NCBI RefSeq assembly: GCF_017355885.1
Contig: NZ_JAFEUU010000007.1
Span: forward strand, 62,001 to 126,000
Direction of reading: 5' to 3'
DNA from: Sabulicella rubraurantiaca
GTDB lineage: Bacteria > Pseudomonadota > Alphaproteobacteria > Acetobacterales > Acetobacteraceae
DNA length: 64,000 nt
This document shows positions 55,793 through 64,000 of this stretch, piece after piece; positions within the stretch are counted from its first letter, which is position 1, and each line of letters begins with the position of its first letter. The notes under the pieces are model-generated. The model was not told the DNA's origin and did no database searches. It was given only the letters and a program-made list of their open reading frames with translations. Made by a program: the position numbers and the translations under genes.

Positions 55793-56761
55793 ATGGCCCG
55801 CATCGAGATCAACCACGGCGCCGATCGGGGCGTCGTTCGCCACCCGGAAAAGGCGCACCGCCCGGATAATCCCATCCAGCGCAAGCCCGCCTGGATCCGG
55901 GTGAAGGCGCCGACCCACCCCGTCTATCACGAGACGCGGGCGCTCATGCGCGACAGCAAGCTGGTCACGGTCTGTGAGGAGGCGGCCTGCCCCAATATCG
56001 GGGAATGCTGGTCGCAGCGCCACGCCACCATGATGATCATGGGCGAGATCTGCACCCGCGCCTGCTCCTTCTGCAACGTCGCCACCGGCCTGCCCAAGGC
56101 CCTGGACGAGGACGAGCCCCGCCGCGTGGGCGAGGCGGTGGCAAAGATGGGGCTGCGTCACGTGGTGGTGACCAGCGTGGACCGGGATGATCTGCGCGAC
56201 GGCGGCGCCCGCCACTTCGCCCGCACGATCGCCGCCATCCGCGAGTCCGCGCCCGGCACGACGGTCGAGGTGCTGACTCCCGACTTCCTCCGCAAGGACG
56301 GCGCGCTGGAGGTTGTGGTGGAAGCGCGGCCGGACGTCTTCAACCACAATCTGGAAACCGTGCCGCGCCTCTACCCGACCATCCGGCCCGGCGCGCGCTA
56401 CTACCACTCGCTGCGCCTGCTGGACCGGGTGAAGCGGCTGGACCCCACGATCTTCACCAAGTCCGGCCTCATGGTCGGGCTGGGCGAGGAGCGGATCGAG
56501 GTGCAGCAGGTGATGGACGACATGCGTTCCGCCGAGGTGGATTTCCTGACGATCGGCCAGTACCTCCAGCCCACCGTGAAACACGCCGCCGTGGCGCGCT
56601 TCGTCGAGCCTGCTGAGTTCGAGGACTATGCTGCCCTGGCACGGGCCAAGGGCTTCCTGCTGGTCAGCGCCACGCCGCTCACCCGCTCCTCCTATCACGC
56701 CGACCGCGACTTCGCGGCGCTTCAGACGGCGCGACGCCGCCAGCTGGCCCCGGCCGCCTGA
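55793..56761 (+). CDS. lipA: Lipoyl synthase
   Basis: A 322-residue radical SAM enzyme that inserts two sulfurs into octanoyl groups on lipoyl domains. The auxiliary cluster Cys are in [13 protein letters not shown] (C-x4-C-x5-C) and the radical SAM Cys in CTRACSFC; the C-terminal SSYHADRDF contains the Ser ligand of the auxiliary cluster. Its place behind the pdh genes matches its substrate, the lipoyl domains of PdhB and PdhC. It overlaps the next gene by 1 nt. Confidence 0.97.
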   Translation: MARIEINHGADRGVVRHPEKAHRPDNPIQRKPAWIRVKAPTHPVYHETRALMRDSKLVTVCEEAACPNIGECWSQRHATMMIMGEICTRACSFCNVATGLPKALDEDEPRRVGEAVAKMGLRHVVVTSVDRDDLRDGGARHFARTIAAIRESAPGTTVEVLTPDFLRKDGALEVVVEARPDVFNHNLETVPRLYPTIRPGARYYHSLRLLDRVKRLDPTIFTKSGLMVGLGEERIEVQQVMDDMRSAEVDFLTIGQYLQPTVKHAAVARFVEPAEFEDYAALARAKGFLLVSATPLTRSSYHADRDFAALQTARRRQLAPAA

Positions 56762-57234
56762 TGCCCACCCACGCCGAGAAGCGCATCCTGCGCCACAGGC
56801 AGGAGGACATGTTCGAGCTAGTGGCCGATGTGCGCCGCTATCCGGAATTCCTGCCCTGGTGCGTCGGGGCGCGCATCATCTCGCGCACGGAGGACAAGCT
56901 GGTTGCCGACCTGACCATCGGCTTCAAGCTGTTCCGGGAGACCTTCCGCTCGGAGGTGACGCTGGACCGGCCGCATCAGGTCCGGGTTCAGTATCTCAAC
57001 GGCCCCTTCCGCTACCTCAACAACACCTGGAAGTTCCGCGAGGTCCCGGGCGGGACGGAGGTGGATTTCTTTGTGGATTTCGAGTTCCGCTCCCGCCTGT
57101 TGCAGGCGGTGATCGGCACGGTGTTCAACGAGGCGGTGCGGCTGATGGTCCGTGCCTTCGAGCGGCGGGCCATGCAGCTTTACGGCCGCAACGGGCCGGG
57201 CGTTGCCGCCCAGCCGCAAACTCAGGGGTCGTAG
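56761..57234 (+). CDS. RatA/Coq10-type START-domain protein
   Basis: A 157-residue protein of the polyketide cyclase/START fold. It shows the Coq10/RatA pattern HRQEDMFELVADVRRYPEFLPWCVGARI, VADLTIGFKLFRETFRSEVTL and FRSRLLQAVIGTVFNEAVRLMVRAFE. Homologues bind ubiquinone for respiration or were reported as ribosome-associating RatA; the Coq10-like role is more probable beside lipA in alphaproteobacteria. Start overlaps the lipA stop (TGATG). Its end overlaps the converging methyltransferase gene by 13 nt. Confidence 0.88.
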   Translation: MPTHAEKRILRHRQEDMFELVADVRRYPEFLPWCVGARIISRTEDKLVADLTIGFKLFRETFRSEVTLDRPHQVRVQYLNGPFRYLNNTWKFREVPGGTEVDFFVDFEFRSRLLQAVIGTVFNEAVRLMVRAFERRAMQLYGRNGPGVAAQPQTQGS

Positions 57235-58832
57235 CGGCCGCTCGCCAAGCCGGGGTGCCAGCCTTCCCAGGTCACCTGGGCGGGGCCCGTCTTGCGCGCC
57301 ACCACGCCGGTCATGCCGGGGGCAGGGGCCTCGGGCATGCGGTCCAGCCCGGCCATGTAGGGCAGGCGCGGGACGGTGGCGAAATCCAGCATCTCGAAGC
57401 GGTCCAGGATCTCGAACCCCGTGCGGTCGTTCAGCAGCGCCGTCCACTTGTGCACGGTAAAGCGCTGGAAATCCCAGGGCTCGGCGTGCAGCGGCCAGGA
57501 ACACGGCACCACGGCGACGAAGAGCCCGCCCGGCCGCAGCAGCTGATTGGTCTCGAGCACCACACGCTCGGGCGAGAGCAGGTGCTCCATGACGCTGTTC
57601 GACCAGCACACCCCCACCGAGCCGGCCGGCAGGATCTCCGAAAGCCGGTGCGCGTCGGCCACGAGGTCCACATTCGGCCCGTCATGGATGTCAGAGGCGA
57701 TGTAGCGCCAGCGCGGGTCCAGTTCCTTGCGCCGCTCGATGCTGGCCGGTCCGCGGGCACCGAGTTCGAGGAAGACCTGCCCCTCGCCGCCTTCTTCCAG
57801 CGCGCGCGCCAGATGCGCATCGCAGAGCCGGCTCCAGTCATCCACGAACTTGGCGCTGGGCTTGGCTCGGATCACCGCCGAGTGACCGTCGCTGAAGCGG
57901 GCATGGAGGCGCAGCGTGAGCATGAACCCCTCCGGGCCCAGCTTGGCGCGCTCCATCTCGAAGGGCTGGTCGAGCAGGAAGCGGATGCGGTGACCGCGCC
58001 AGGATTCGTCCGGCCCGAGCTGCTCCATCAGCCCTGGTGACTGCAACGGCCAGGGCGGCCGGGTAGGCGGCGGGATGGGAAACAGCCCCTCGGGCCATTG
58101 CGGCGCCTCGTCCCTCGGCGGATCCGAGGTGATCCAGGAGGCGTAGGAGAGGGGCAGGGGCGATTCCAGCGCCAACCCGGTCAACGCGGTGCCGGGACGG
58201 AAGATCTCGAAATCCAGCTGGCCGTAATCGCCGAAGAGGCTCCAGGCGTGACAGGCGTGCAACACCCCATCCTCCTCGACCAAGCCTGCCTCGGCGCGGC
58301 TGGCCCAGGGCTGGTCGAGCAGGAATGTCTCGAAGCGTGCCTCGCGCCAGGCCAGCGGCTCGGCGCCGGCATTTTCGGGATGGATGCCGATCCAGGCCAT
58401 GCGGCTGCGGATCGGCAGCAGCCTTGCCACCAACCGCCACCCGCCATCGGGCAGGGGGGTCGTCTTGCAGCTCAGCAATTCCTCGCCGAGGTGCTCGACC
58501 CGGCCTTCGGCATCGAGATGCACATAGGCCTTGCGCATCCGCGTCACGTCGCCGCTGAAATCGATGCGCAGCCGTGAGCCCGGGGGCGGGCGCAACTCCA
58601 CCGAAAGGGATTGCCCGCGCCCGGCCAGGAACGGGACCATGAGGGCGATGCCGTGGAAGGGCGCGGCAGGATCAGGCTGGAAGCGCGACCAGCCATCCGC
58701 GTCGGGCTCGCTCAGTCGGCCACCCATCGGTTCGACCCCCTTGGCGGCGCCGCCCGGAAAATGGACGGAGCGGCCAGGGCCAGGGTCGGGCGCGCGCCAT
58801 TCGGGGGCGCGCGCCGGGTGGAAGAGCAGCAT
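57222..58832 (-). CDS. Large class I SAM-dependent methyltransferase-like protein
   Basis: A 536-residue protein. The C-terminal part (about 350-500) reads as a Methyltransf_11-like domain: FLELGARGPAS (motif I, degenerate glycine loop), YIASDIHDGPNVDLVADAHRL, VCWSNSVMEHLLSPERVV and LLRPGGLFVAVVPCSWPLH. The first 340 residues are beta-rich with no domain I recognise; FEIFRPGTALTGLALESPLPL and similar parts look like a carbohydrate-binding sandwich. Possibly it modifies a glycan. It stands alone. Start could lie further in, at MGGRLSEPDADG (Met36). Confidence 0.7.
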   Translation of the reverse strand: MLLFHPARAPEWRAPDPGPGRSVHFPGGAAKGVEPMGGRLSEPDADGWSRFQPDPAAPFHGIALMVPFLAGRGQSLSVELRPPPGSRLRIDFSGDVTRMRKAYVHLDAEGRVEHLGEELLSCKTTPLPDGGWRLVARLLPIRSRMAWIGIHPENAGAEPLAWREARFETFLLDQPWASRAEAGLVEEDGVLHACHAWSLFGDYGQLDFEIFRPGTALTGLALESPLPLSYASWITSDPPRDEAPQWPEGLFPIPPPTRPPWPLQSPGLMEQLGPDESWRGHRIRFLLDQPFEMERAKLGPEGFMLTLRLHARFSDGHSAVIRAKPSAKFVDDWSRLCDAHLARALEEGGEGQVFLELGARGPASIERRKELDPRWRYIASDIHDGPNVDLVADAHRLSEILPAGSVGVCWSNSVMEHLLSPERVVLETNQLLRPGGLFVAVVPCSWPLHAEPWDFQRFTVHKWTALLNDRTGFEILDRFEMLDFATVPRLPYMAGLDRMPEAPAPGMTGVVARKTGPAQVTWEGWHPGLASGRYDP

Positions 58833-58861
58833 GAATGCCCCCGGATGGTTTCTCCCTTCAT

Positions 58862-58880
58862 GGCGGAAGCCGGTTCCGCC
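58862..58880. terminator. Hairpin between the dehydrogenase and methyltransferase genes
   Basis: A 7-bp stem GGCGGAA/TTCCGCC with a 5-nt loop lies 22 nt beyond the minus-strand dehydrogenase stop. No T run follows, so a terminator role is only suggested by position. Confidence 0.3.
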
Positions 58881-58901
58881 GGGAAGGGCCGCCCGGGCGC
58901 G

Positions 58902-59954
58902 TCAGCTATTCGGGCCGCGCCCGATCGCCACGGGCTGCCAGCGGCGCAGCTTCGTGGATTGCAGTACGGCGGGATTCACGCAGGACATCGGCCACTTGCC
59001 CTGTGCCACCAGCGCCAGCTCCGCGCCGACGCGGCGCTTGCGTGCCTCGTCGAACCGTGCGGAGGCGGAGGCGGTGTGGGCGGAGAGGATGACGTTGTCC
59101 ATCTTGAGGATGGGGTTGTTGTGCGAGGGCGGCTCCACCTCCAGCACGTCGAGCCCGGCATAGGCGATCCAGCCCTGCTCCAGCGCCTCGATCAACCCCG
59201 ATTCATCCACGGTCGGACCGCGGCCGGTGTTGAGGAAGATCGCGGTGCGCTTCATCGCCTTGAAGTGCTCGGCCCGCAGCATGTGGGTGCATTCGGGCCG
59301 GGCCGGGGCGTGCATGGAGACGAAGTCGGACTTGGCCAGCAGATCCTCCAGAGTCACCGGGGTGACGCCCATCTCGTACATCACGCTTTCCTCGACGAAG
59401 GGGTCGTAGGCGATGATGTTCAGCCCGAAGCCCTTGGCGCGCCGCGTCACGGCGCGGGCCACGCGCCCGAAGGAGATGAGGCCAAGTGTCTGGCCCCAAA
59501 GCCGGGGGATCTTCAGCAGCGCCGGGCGCCCTTCGCTCCAGCGCCCCTCCCGCACCATCTTGTCCTGCTCGATCACGCGCCGGAAGGTGGAGAGGAGAAG
59601 GGTGAGGGCATGGTCCGCCACCTCCTCGATGAAGGTGTCGGGGATGTTGGTGACCGGGATGCCCGCCGCCGTCGCCGCCTTCACGTCCACGCTGTCCACG
59701 CCGACGGAGCCGAGCGCGATGACCTTGCAGTTGCCGAGGTTCTTGATGATCTCCGCCGTGATGGGGATGCCCTTGGCGTAGATGGCATCCGCGTCCTTCG
59801 CCATCGCGATGAACCCAGCCGAGTCGGTCGGCCCCTCGACGATCTCGGCCTGCACGTCGGTCAGCGCCTTCAGCGCCTCCATCTCGTAGTCGTAGCCGCC
59901 GCCCGCGGTGGTGAAGCTCGCGCCCTTCGGGGTCACGATGGTGAACTTGGCCAT
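58902..59954 (-). CDS. D-isomer-specific 2-hydroxyacid dehydrogenase
   Basis: A 350-residue NAD(P)-dependent dehydrogenase. The nucleotide-binding loop is GLISFGRVARAVTRRAKGFG, where Ser replaces the second Gly of GxGxxG, as in some CtBP-like members. The substrate Arg region is NTGRGPTVDESGLIEAL, catalytic Glu in GLDVLEVEPP and His in LSAHTASAS. It reduces a 2-keto acid or oxidises a D-2-hydroxy acid; substrate unknown. The ATG at 59954 follows GGAGGAGACGG. It is divergent from the SDR gene. Confidence 0.9.
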   Translation of the reverse strand: MAKFTIVTPKGASFTTAGGGYDYEMEALKALTDVQAEIVEGPTDSAGFIAMAKDADAIYAKGIPITAEIIKNLGNCKVIALGSVGVDSVDVKAATAAGIPVTNIPDTFIEEVADHALTLLLSTFRRVIEQDKMVREGRWSEGRPALLKIPRLWGQTLGLISFGRVARAVTRRAKGFGLNIIAYDPFVEESVMYEMGVTPVTLEDLLAKSDFVSMHAPARPECTHMLRAEHFKAMKRTAIFLNTGRGPTVDESGLIEALEQGWIAYAGLDVLEVEPPSHNNPILKMDNVILSAHTASASARFDEARKRRVGAELALVAQGKWPMSCVNPAVLQSTKLRRWQPVAIGRGPNS

Positions 59955-60037
59955 TCCGTCTCCTCCCGCCTTCTCTGCCGGTTGCCGGAAGCCAAGCATG
60001 GGATAGGCTCGCCGCAAAGAGAGGCGAGGAGAGGTTC

Positions 60038-60790
60038 ATGGCTCAACTGGACGGCAAGGTGGCCTGGGTGACGGGCTCGGGAAGCGGCATCGGCGAGGCA
60101 GCGGCGATCGCCCTGGCCGCCGAGGGCTGCACGGTGTTGCTCACTGGCCGCACCCGCGCGAAGCTGGATTCGGTGGCGGCGCGGATCGGGAAAGCGGCGC
60201 ATGTGCAGCCCGCCGACCTGTCCGACGCGAAATCGGTGCAGGCGGTCGCGTCCTTCATCGAGAAGGAGTTCGGCCGGCTCGACATCCTGGTGAACAATGC
60301 CGGGCTGAACATCAACGACCGGTCCTGGGCCAAGCTCTCGCCCGAGGGAATCCGCGAGCTGGTGGACGGCAACGTGATGAGCGCCTTCCATGGCGCCATC
60401 GCCGCCCTGCCGCTGATGCGGAAGCAGAAGGACGGGGTGATGATCCACACCGCCTCCATGGCCGGGCGATTCGTCTCGCCCATGGCGGGGCCGGGCTATG
60501 CCGCCTCCAAGCACGCCGTGGTGGCGATGAGCCATTCCATCAACATGGAGGAATGCGGGAACGGCATCCGTTCCACCGCGCTCTGCCCCGGCGAGGTCCG
60601 CACGCCCATCCTGGACAAGCGCCCGAACAAGCTGAGCGAGCAGGAGCTGAGCGAGATGCTCCAGCCCGAGGATTGCGCGGAGCTCATCCTCTTCCTGGCG
60701 ACGCGCCCGCCGCATGTCTGCGTGAACGAGGTGCTGGTGACGCCCACGCGCAACCGCGGCTACCTCGCCCAGCAGGCGCGGAAGCTGTAG
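60038..60790 (+). CDS. Short-chain dehydrogenase/reductase
   Basis: A 250-residue Rossmann enzyme. It has TGSGSGIGEAAAIAL (cofactor), LVNNAGLNI (NNAG), and the catalytic Ser-Tyr-Lys in TASMAGRFVSPMAGPGYAASKHAV. The Asp/Arg region TGRTRAKLDSV hints at NADP preference. Followed 9 nt later by threonine aldolase, so the two probably act on hydroxy-amino acid or related carbonyl compounds; that link is inference. Confidence 0.92.
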   Translation: MAQLDGKVAWVTGSGSGIGEAAAIALAAEGCTVLLTGRTRAKLDSVAARIGKAAHVQPADLSDAKSVQAVASFIEKEFGRLDILVNNAGLNINDRSWAKLSPEGIRELVDGNVMSAFHGAIAALPLMRKQKDGVMIHTASMAGRFVSPMAGPGYAASKHAVVAMSHSINMEECGNGIRSTALCPGEVRTPILDKRPNKLSEQELSEMLQPEDCAELILFLATRPPHVCVNEVLVTPTRNRGYLAQQARKL

Positions 60791-60799
60791 AAGCGGCCT

Positions 60800-61885
60800 A
60801 TGGTTCACGCCCCCTCCGCCGCGTCCTGGACGCCCGTCCGCCCGCCGCGCAACGCGCCGCCGGTCCGCATCAACCTCTACTCCGACACGCAGACGCGCCC
60901 GACGCCCACGATGAAGGAGGCGATGATGCGCGCCGAGGTGGGGGACGAGCAGCACGGCGACGACCCGACCGTGTGGGAACTCTGCGACCGCATGGCCGCG
61001 CTGATGGGCAAGGAGGCGGCGATGTTCCTGCCCTCCGGCACCATGTGCAACGTCGTCGCCATCCTGACCCATTGCGGAAAGGGCGACGAGGTCATCGCGC
61101 ACGAGACCTCGCATATCCTGCACAGCGAGGGCGGCACCCATGCGGCCCTGACCGGCGTGCAGATCATGGGGCTGAAGGGCGCGCGCGGCATGTTCACCGC
61201 CGATGACTTGCGCGCCGCCATCCGTCCGCGCACGCGCTACGCCCCGCCGCAGCGCCTGCTGGAGATCGAGCAGACCGCCAATATCGGCGGCGGCGCGGTC
61301 TGGCCGCTCCAGACGCTGAACGAGTTGACTGGCATCGCGCGCGAGCAGGGCTGGGCCACCCACATGGACGGGGCGCGGCTGCTGAATGCCACCGTCGCCA
61401 CGGGCGTCGCGCCGGCGGAGATGGTGGCCGGGTTCGACTCGGTCTGGCTGGATTTCACCAAGGGGCTGGGGGCGCCGCTGGGCGCGGTGCTTTGCGGCTC
61501 GCGCGAGTTCATCGATGCGGCGTGGCGCTGGAAGCAGCGGCTCGGCGGCTCCATGCGGCAGGGCGGCGTCTGCGCCGCGGCCTGCATCTATGCCCTGGAC
61601 CACCACGTGGAGCGGCTGGCCGAAGACCACGCCAATGCGCGCGACCTGGCGCGCGGCCTGCGCCAGATCGAGAACGTAGTGGTGGAGGAGCCGGACACCA
61701 ACTTGGTCTTCTTCGACATCAAGGGGACAGGTGTTTCGGTCGAAACCCTGCAGAAGCGGCTGATGGAAAAGGGCATCATGGTCAGCGGCCTGGGCGGTCG
61801 TGTCCGCGCCTGCACCCATCTGGACGTGACTGCCGCCATGATCCCCGAGGCAGTGAGCGCGATCCGCGAGGCCCTTGCGGCCTGA
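60800..61885 (+). CDS. Low-specificity L-threonine aldolase
   Basis: A 361-residue PLP enzyme of the threonine aldolase family. INLYSDTQTRPTPTMKEAM opens the conserved part, GDEQHGDDPTVWELCDRMA and FLPSGTMCNVVAI follow, and the PLP Lys is in WLDFTKGLGAPLGAVL. It splits L-threonine/allo-threonine to glycine and acetaldehyde or cleaves similar beta-hydroxy amino acids. The first 20 residues before VRINLYSD are not typical and the true start may be internal. It runs into the YraN gene with no gap. Confidence 0.92.
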   Translation: MVHAPSAASWTPVRPPRNAPPVRINLYSDTQTRPTPTMKEAMMRAEVGDEQHGDDPTVWELCDRMAALMGKEAAMFLPSGTMCNVVAILTHCGKGDEVIAHETSHILHSEGGTHAALTGVQIMGLKGARGMFTADDLRAAIRPRTRYAPPQRLLEIEQTANIGGGAVWPLQTLNELTGIAREQGWATHMDGARLLNATVATGVAPAEMVAGFDSVWLDFTKGLGAPLGAVLCGSREFIDAAWRWKQRLGGSMRQGGVCAAACIYALDHHVERLAEDHANARDLARGLRQIENVVVEEPDTNLVFFDIKGTGVSVETLQKRLMEKGIMVSGLGGRVRACTHLDVTAAMIPEAVSAIREALAA

Positions 61886-61889
61886 CCGC

Positions 61890-62249
61890 GTGCAACGCGG
61901 CCAAGCCGCCCATCGCCTTGGCCTGGATGCCGAGGCGGTGGCCGAGGATGCGCTGCGCCGCGACGACTGGGAGGTGCTGGCCCGCCGCGTCCGCACCCCG
62001 GCAGGCGAACTGGACCTCGTCGCCGAGCGCGACGGGCTGCTCGCCTTCGTCGAGGTGAAAGCCCGCCCTTCCTGGCGGGAGGCGGCCTTCGCCCTGACTA
62101 CTCGGCAGCAGGCGCGGCTCATGGCCGCAGCCGAGGCCTGGATGGCGCATCACCCCGGCCATGGCGCGCAGGGCGTGCGCTTCGACGTGATCCTGGTGGC
62201 GGCGGATGGCTCCGCCCGCCGGATCACGGATGCGTTTCGCCTCTGGTGA
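61890..62249 (+). CDS. yraN: YraN family protein (UPF0102)
   Basis: A 119-residue protein of the UPF0102 endonuclease-like fold. The restriction-endonuclease-type core GELDLVAERDGLLAFVEVKARPS (Asp...Glu-x-Lys) is intact, and the frame TRQQARLMAAAEAWMA is typical. Function is unsettled; a nuclease role is proposed from the fold. I chose GTG 61890 (VQRGQAAHRLG), 4 nt after the threonine aldolase stop; a TTG at 61875 is less likely. It overlaps the converging SMP-30 gene by 26 nt. Confidence 0.9.
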   Translation: MQRGQAAHRLGLDAEAVAEDALRRDDWEVLARRVRTPAGELDLVAERDGLLAFVEVKARPSWREAAFALTTRQQARLMAAAEAWMAHHPGHGAQGVRFDVILVAADGSARRITDAFRLW

Positions 62250-63207
62250 CGGGCGCGTCGGGCCAGGTCGCGCCCTGCGCTGCGGTGTAGAGCGACATCA
62301 GCATCGTCCCGCAGGTCATGAAGAGGCGGTTGCGGTGCCGCCCGCCGAAGGCGAGGTTGGCGCAGCGGATGGGCAGGTGGATGCGGCCGATCACCTCCCC
62401 CTCCGGATTGAAGACGCAGACGCCGTCCAGCCCTTCGCCCATGCCCCAGCCGCACCACAGATTGCCGTCCAGATCCACGCGGAATCCGTCCGGCGTCTCG
62501 CCCGGCGCGCAGCGATAGAAGAGGCGGCCTCCGTCGAGGCTGCGCCCATCCTGCGACACGCCGAAGGCACGGATCGTCCGGGGTTCCGAACCCGACTCTA
62601 CGATGTAGAGGATGCGCTCGTCGGGCGAGAAGGCGAGGCCGTTGGGCCGCTGGATGCCGCTTGCCACCCGCGTCGCCGCGCCCGTCACGCCGTCGATGCG
62701 GTAGACATCGGTCGGCAGTTCGCGTGGCGCGCGCTCGCCCTCATAGAAGCCGAGGATGCCGAAGGGCGGGTCGGTGAACCAGATGCTGTCGTCGGACTTC
62801 ACGACCAGATCGTTGGGGGAGTTCAGCCGCTTTCCCTCGAAGTGGCTCGCCACGGTGCTGATGCGCCCGTCATGCTCGGTGCGGGTGACGCTGCGGCTCC
62901 CGTGCTCGCAGGAAACGAGGCGGCCCTGGCGGTCCCGCGTGTGGCCGTTGGCGTTGTTCGACGGCTTGCGGAACTCCGTGGCCAGACCGGTTTCCTCGCT
63001 CCAGCGCAGGATGGCGTTGTTGGGGATGTCGGAGAAGAACAGGCAGCGCTGGTCGCCGAACCACACCGGACCCTCGGCCCAGCGGAAGCCCGTGGCCAGC
63101 ACCTCCACATGCGCGGCGTTCAGGCGGTAGCGGGCGAAGGAGGGGTGGACGATCTCGATCGCCGGGTCGGGATAGCGGACGACCTCGCTCCAGCGCCCGC
63201 CCGGCAT
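62224..63207 (-). CDS. SMP-30/gluconolactonase-family lactonase
   Basis: A 327-residue six-bladed beta-propeller. Metal-binding and family motifs: ATGFRWAEGPVWFGDQRCLFFSDIPNNAILRW, NSPNDLVVKSDDSIWFTDPPFGI, RPNGLAFSPDERILYIVES and ETPDGFRVDLDGNLWCGWG. It hydrolyses a sugar lactone in the cytoplasm (no signal peptide). Its ATG abuts the RraA stop codon directly. With an RraA-type aldolase and a probable dehydratase upstream, it fits a non-phosphorylative sugar or sugar-acid pathway. Confidence 0.92.
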   Translation of the reverse strand: MPGGRWSEVVRYPDPAIEIVHPSFARYRLNAAHVEVLATGFRWAEGPVWFGDQRCLFFSDIPNNAILRWSEETGLATEFRKPSNNANGHTRDRQGRLVSCEHGSRSVTRTEHDGRISTVASHFEGKRLNSPNDLVVKSDDSIWFTDPPFGILGFYEGERAPRELPTDVYRIDGVTGAATRVASGIQRPNGLAFSPDERILYIVESGSEPRTIRAFGVSQDGRSLDGGRLFYRCAPGETPDGFRVDLDGNLWCGWGMGEGLDGVCVFNPEGEVIGRIHLPIRCANLAFGGRHRNRLFMTCGTMLMSLYTAAQGATWPDAPVTRGETHP

Positions 63208-63927
63208 CTAGCGGCCCTTCTCCTTCCGCCATGCGGCGAAGATCTCCAGGTTGCGCGGGTCGGTCGCGGGGTAGAGGCCGCGGATGCTGTGCCCGTCCTT
63301 CACGCGCTCGGTGACGAAATCCTCGTAGGCCGTCATCTCCGTCGCTTCGGCCGCGATCTCGTCGGCGAGGTGGGCGGGAATGACGATCACCCCATCCCCG
63401 TCGCCCACCAGCACGTCGCCGGGAAAGACCGGCGCGTCGCCGCAGGCGATGGGCTCGTTCAGGGCGATGGCGTGGTTCAGCGTTAGGTTAGTGGGAGCGG
63501 AGGGGCGGTGGTGATAGGCCGGGATGCCCAGCGCCGCGATCTCCACGCTGTCGCGGAACCCGCCATCGGTGACGACGCCGGCCACGCCGCGAGCCATCAG
63601 CCGCGCCACCAATATACCCCCGGCCGAGGCGGCGCGCGCATCCTTGCGGCTGTCCATCACCATCACGTGGCCGGGCGGGCAGGTTTCCACCCCCTTGCGC
63701 TGCGGGTGCTCGGGGTCCTTGAACGCCTCCAGCGTGTTGAGGTCCTCGCGCGCCGGGATGTAGCGCAGGGTGAAGGCCTCGCCGACCATGGAGTCCCCGC
63801 CTGGCGGGTGCAGGGGGTGGACATCCTGGATCATCTGCTGGCGGAAGCCGCGCTTGAACAGGGCGGTCGCCAGGGTGGCCGTGCTGACGCGCTTCAGCTT
63901 CGCGCGGGTCTCGTCGGATAGCGGCAT
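63208..63927 (-). CDS. RraA-like aldolase (HMG/CHA aldolase family)
   Basis: A 239-residue protein of the RraA/4-hydroxy-4-methyl-2-oxoglutarate aldolase family. VSTATLATALFKRGFRQQMI, PAREDLNTLEAF, VMVMDSRKDARAASAGGILVARLMARGVAGVVTDGGFRDS (substrate-binding Arg and metal Asp) and FPGDVLVGDGDGVIVIP are visible. It probably splits a 2-keto sugar acid intermediate by retro-aldol or decarboxylates oxaloacetate; an RNase E inhibitor role is not expected here. GAGGG lies 9 nt upstream of the ATG, 10 nt after the previous gene. Confidence 0.9.
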   Translation of the reverse strand: MPLSDETRAKLKRVSTATLATALFKRGFRQQMIQDVHPLHPPGGDSMVGEAFTLRYIPAREDLNTLEAFKDPEHPQRKGVETCPPGHVMVMDSRKDARAASAGGILVARLMARGVAGVVTDGGFRDSVEIAALGIPAYHHRPSAPTNLTLNHAIALNEPIACGDAPVFPGDVLVGDGDGVIVIPAHLADEIAAEATEMTAYEDFVTERVKDGHSIRGLYPATDPRNLEIFAAWRKEKGR

Positions 63928-63937
63928 GGCGCGTCCC

Positions 63938-64000
63938 TCAATAGATGGCGGGTTCGGCGACCGGGGCGCCGAAATCGCTGCGGAGGAAGTCGAAGTCGCA
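63938..64000 (-). CDS. C-terminus of a gene cut by the window edge, possibly an IlvD/Edd dehydratase
   Basis: Only the last 20 codons are present, ending DFDFLRSDFGAPVAEPAIY and TGA. A CDFDFL segment close to the C-terminus is what I recall for IlvD/Edd-family dihydroxyacid or sugar-acid dehydratases (there commonly DLDFLVG). Such an enzyme would fit before an RraA-type aldolase and SMP-30 lactonase, but 20 residues cannot prove it. Confidence 0.35.
   Translation of the reverse strand, partial: CDFDFLRSDFGAPVAEPAIY

Noticed and set aside
59933-62122. 729-codon minus-strand frame opposite the SDR and threonine aldolase genes
   Set aside because: It is antisense to two well-supported enzymes, has no domain motifs, and its Arg/Ala/His-rich composition is typical of shadow frames.

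Overview
The window is about 64 kb of very GC-rich, densely packed chromosome. The gene families present suggest an alphaproteobacterium close to the Acetobacteraceae, Roseomonas-like. The evidence is orphan Bug-type (tripartite tricarboxylate) binding proteins, the alphaproteobacterial order eno-ftsB-pdhA-pdhB(lipoyl)-pdhC-lpd-lipA-coq10/ratA, many class III CoA-transferase and acyl-CoA genes, and frequent GTG starts in 4-nt overlaps. No rRNA, CRISPR array, recognisable transposase or prophage was seen. One tRNA gene (elongator Met, CAT) is present. The taxonomic placement is inference.

Layout. 0-2.4 kb: small secreted and DUF3072 proteins, a Bug protein and an alpha/beta hydrolase with a clear terminator. 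2.8-7.8 kb: a sulfur/Fe-S operon (IscR-type regulator, two cysteine desulfurases in tandem, 2Fe-2S ferredoxin, TenA-like protein, MnmA) followed by tRNA-Met. 8.2-16 kb: an acyl-CoA catabolic region (AMP-ligase, MaoC hydratase, CitE-like lyase, IclR, acyl-CoA dehydrogenase, CoA-transferase, Bug protein, isochorismatase) that resembles C5-dicarboxylate or itaconate-type pathways. 16-21 kb: two tiny ORFs, a phospholipase D plus EEP nuclease pair, an AidB-like dehydrogenase and a small lipoprotein.

21.2-27.0 kb holds the most striking locus. It encodes a REC-PAS-GGDEF-EAL cyclic-di-GMP protein, an RpfC-like hybrid sensor kinase (TM input, HisKA, HATPase, REC, HPt) and an RpfF-like DSF synthase carrying both catalytic glutamates. 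This looks like a complete diffusible-signal-factor quorum-sensing circuit. It combines the Xanthomonas type (RpfC/RpfF phosphorelay) with a Burkholderia RpfR-like PAS-GGDEF-EAL effector to which a receiver domain has been joined, and there is no HD-GYP RpfG. The AT-rich rpfC-rpfF gap contains an intrinsic terminator pointing against the genes, so a small antisense RNA is possible.

27-34 kb: an M20 amidohydrolase and a complete oligopeptide-type ABC importer. 34-47 kb: thioesterase, lipocalin and polysaccharide deacetylase; cydDC translationally coupled to a radical SAM protein; an OmpA-like lipoprotein; RecQ; and a surface-glycan-like operon (YddA/SbmA-type ABC exporter, GT4-GT2 fusion, unknown protein). 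47-57 kb: DUF1499 and DUF3253 proteins, enolase, FtsB, the whole pyruvate dehydrogenase complex with a GNAT acetyltransferase set between E2 and E3, lipoyl synthase and a RatA/Coq10 protein. 57-64 kb: a methyltransferase, a 2-hydroxyacid dehydrogenase, an SDR, threonine aldolase, YraN, and a likely sugar-acid operon (SMP-30 lactonase, RraA-type aldolase, end of a probable dehydratase) running off the right edge.
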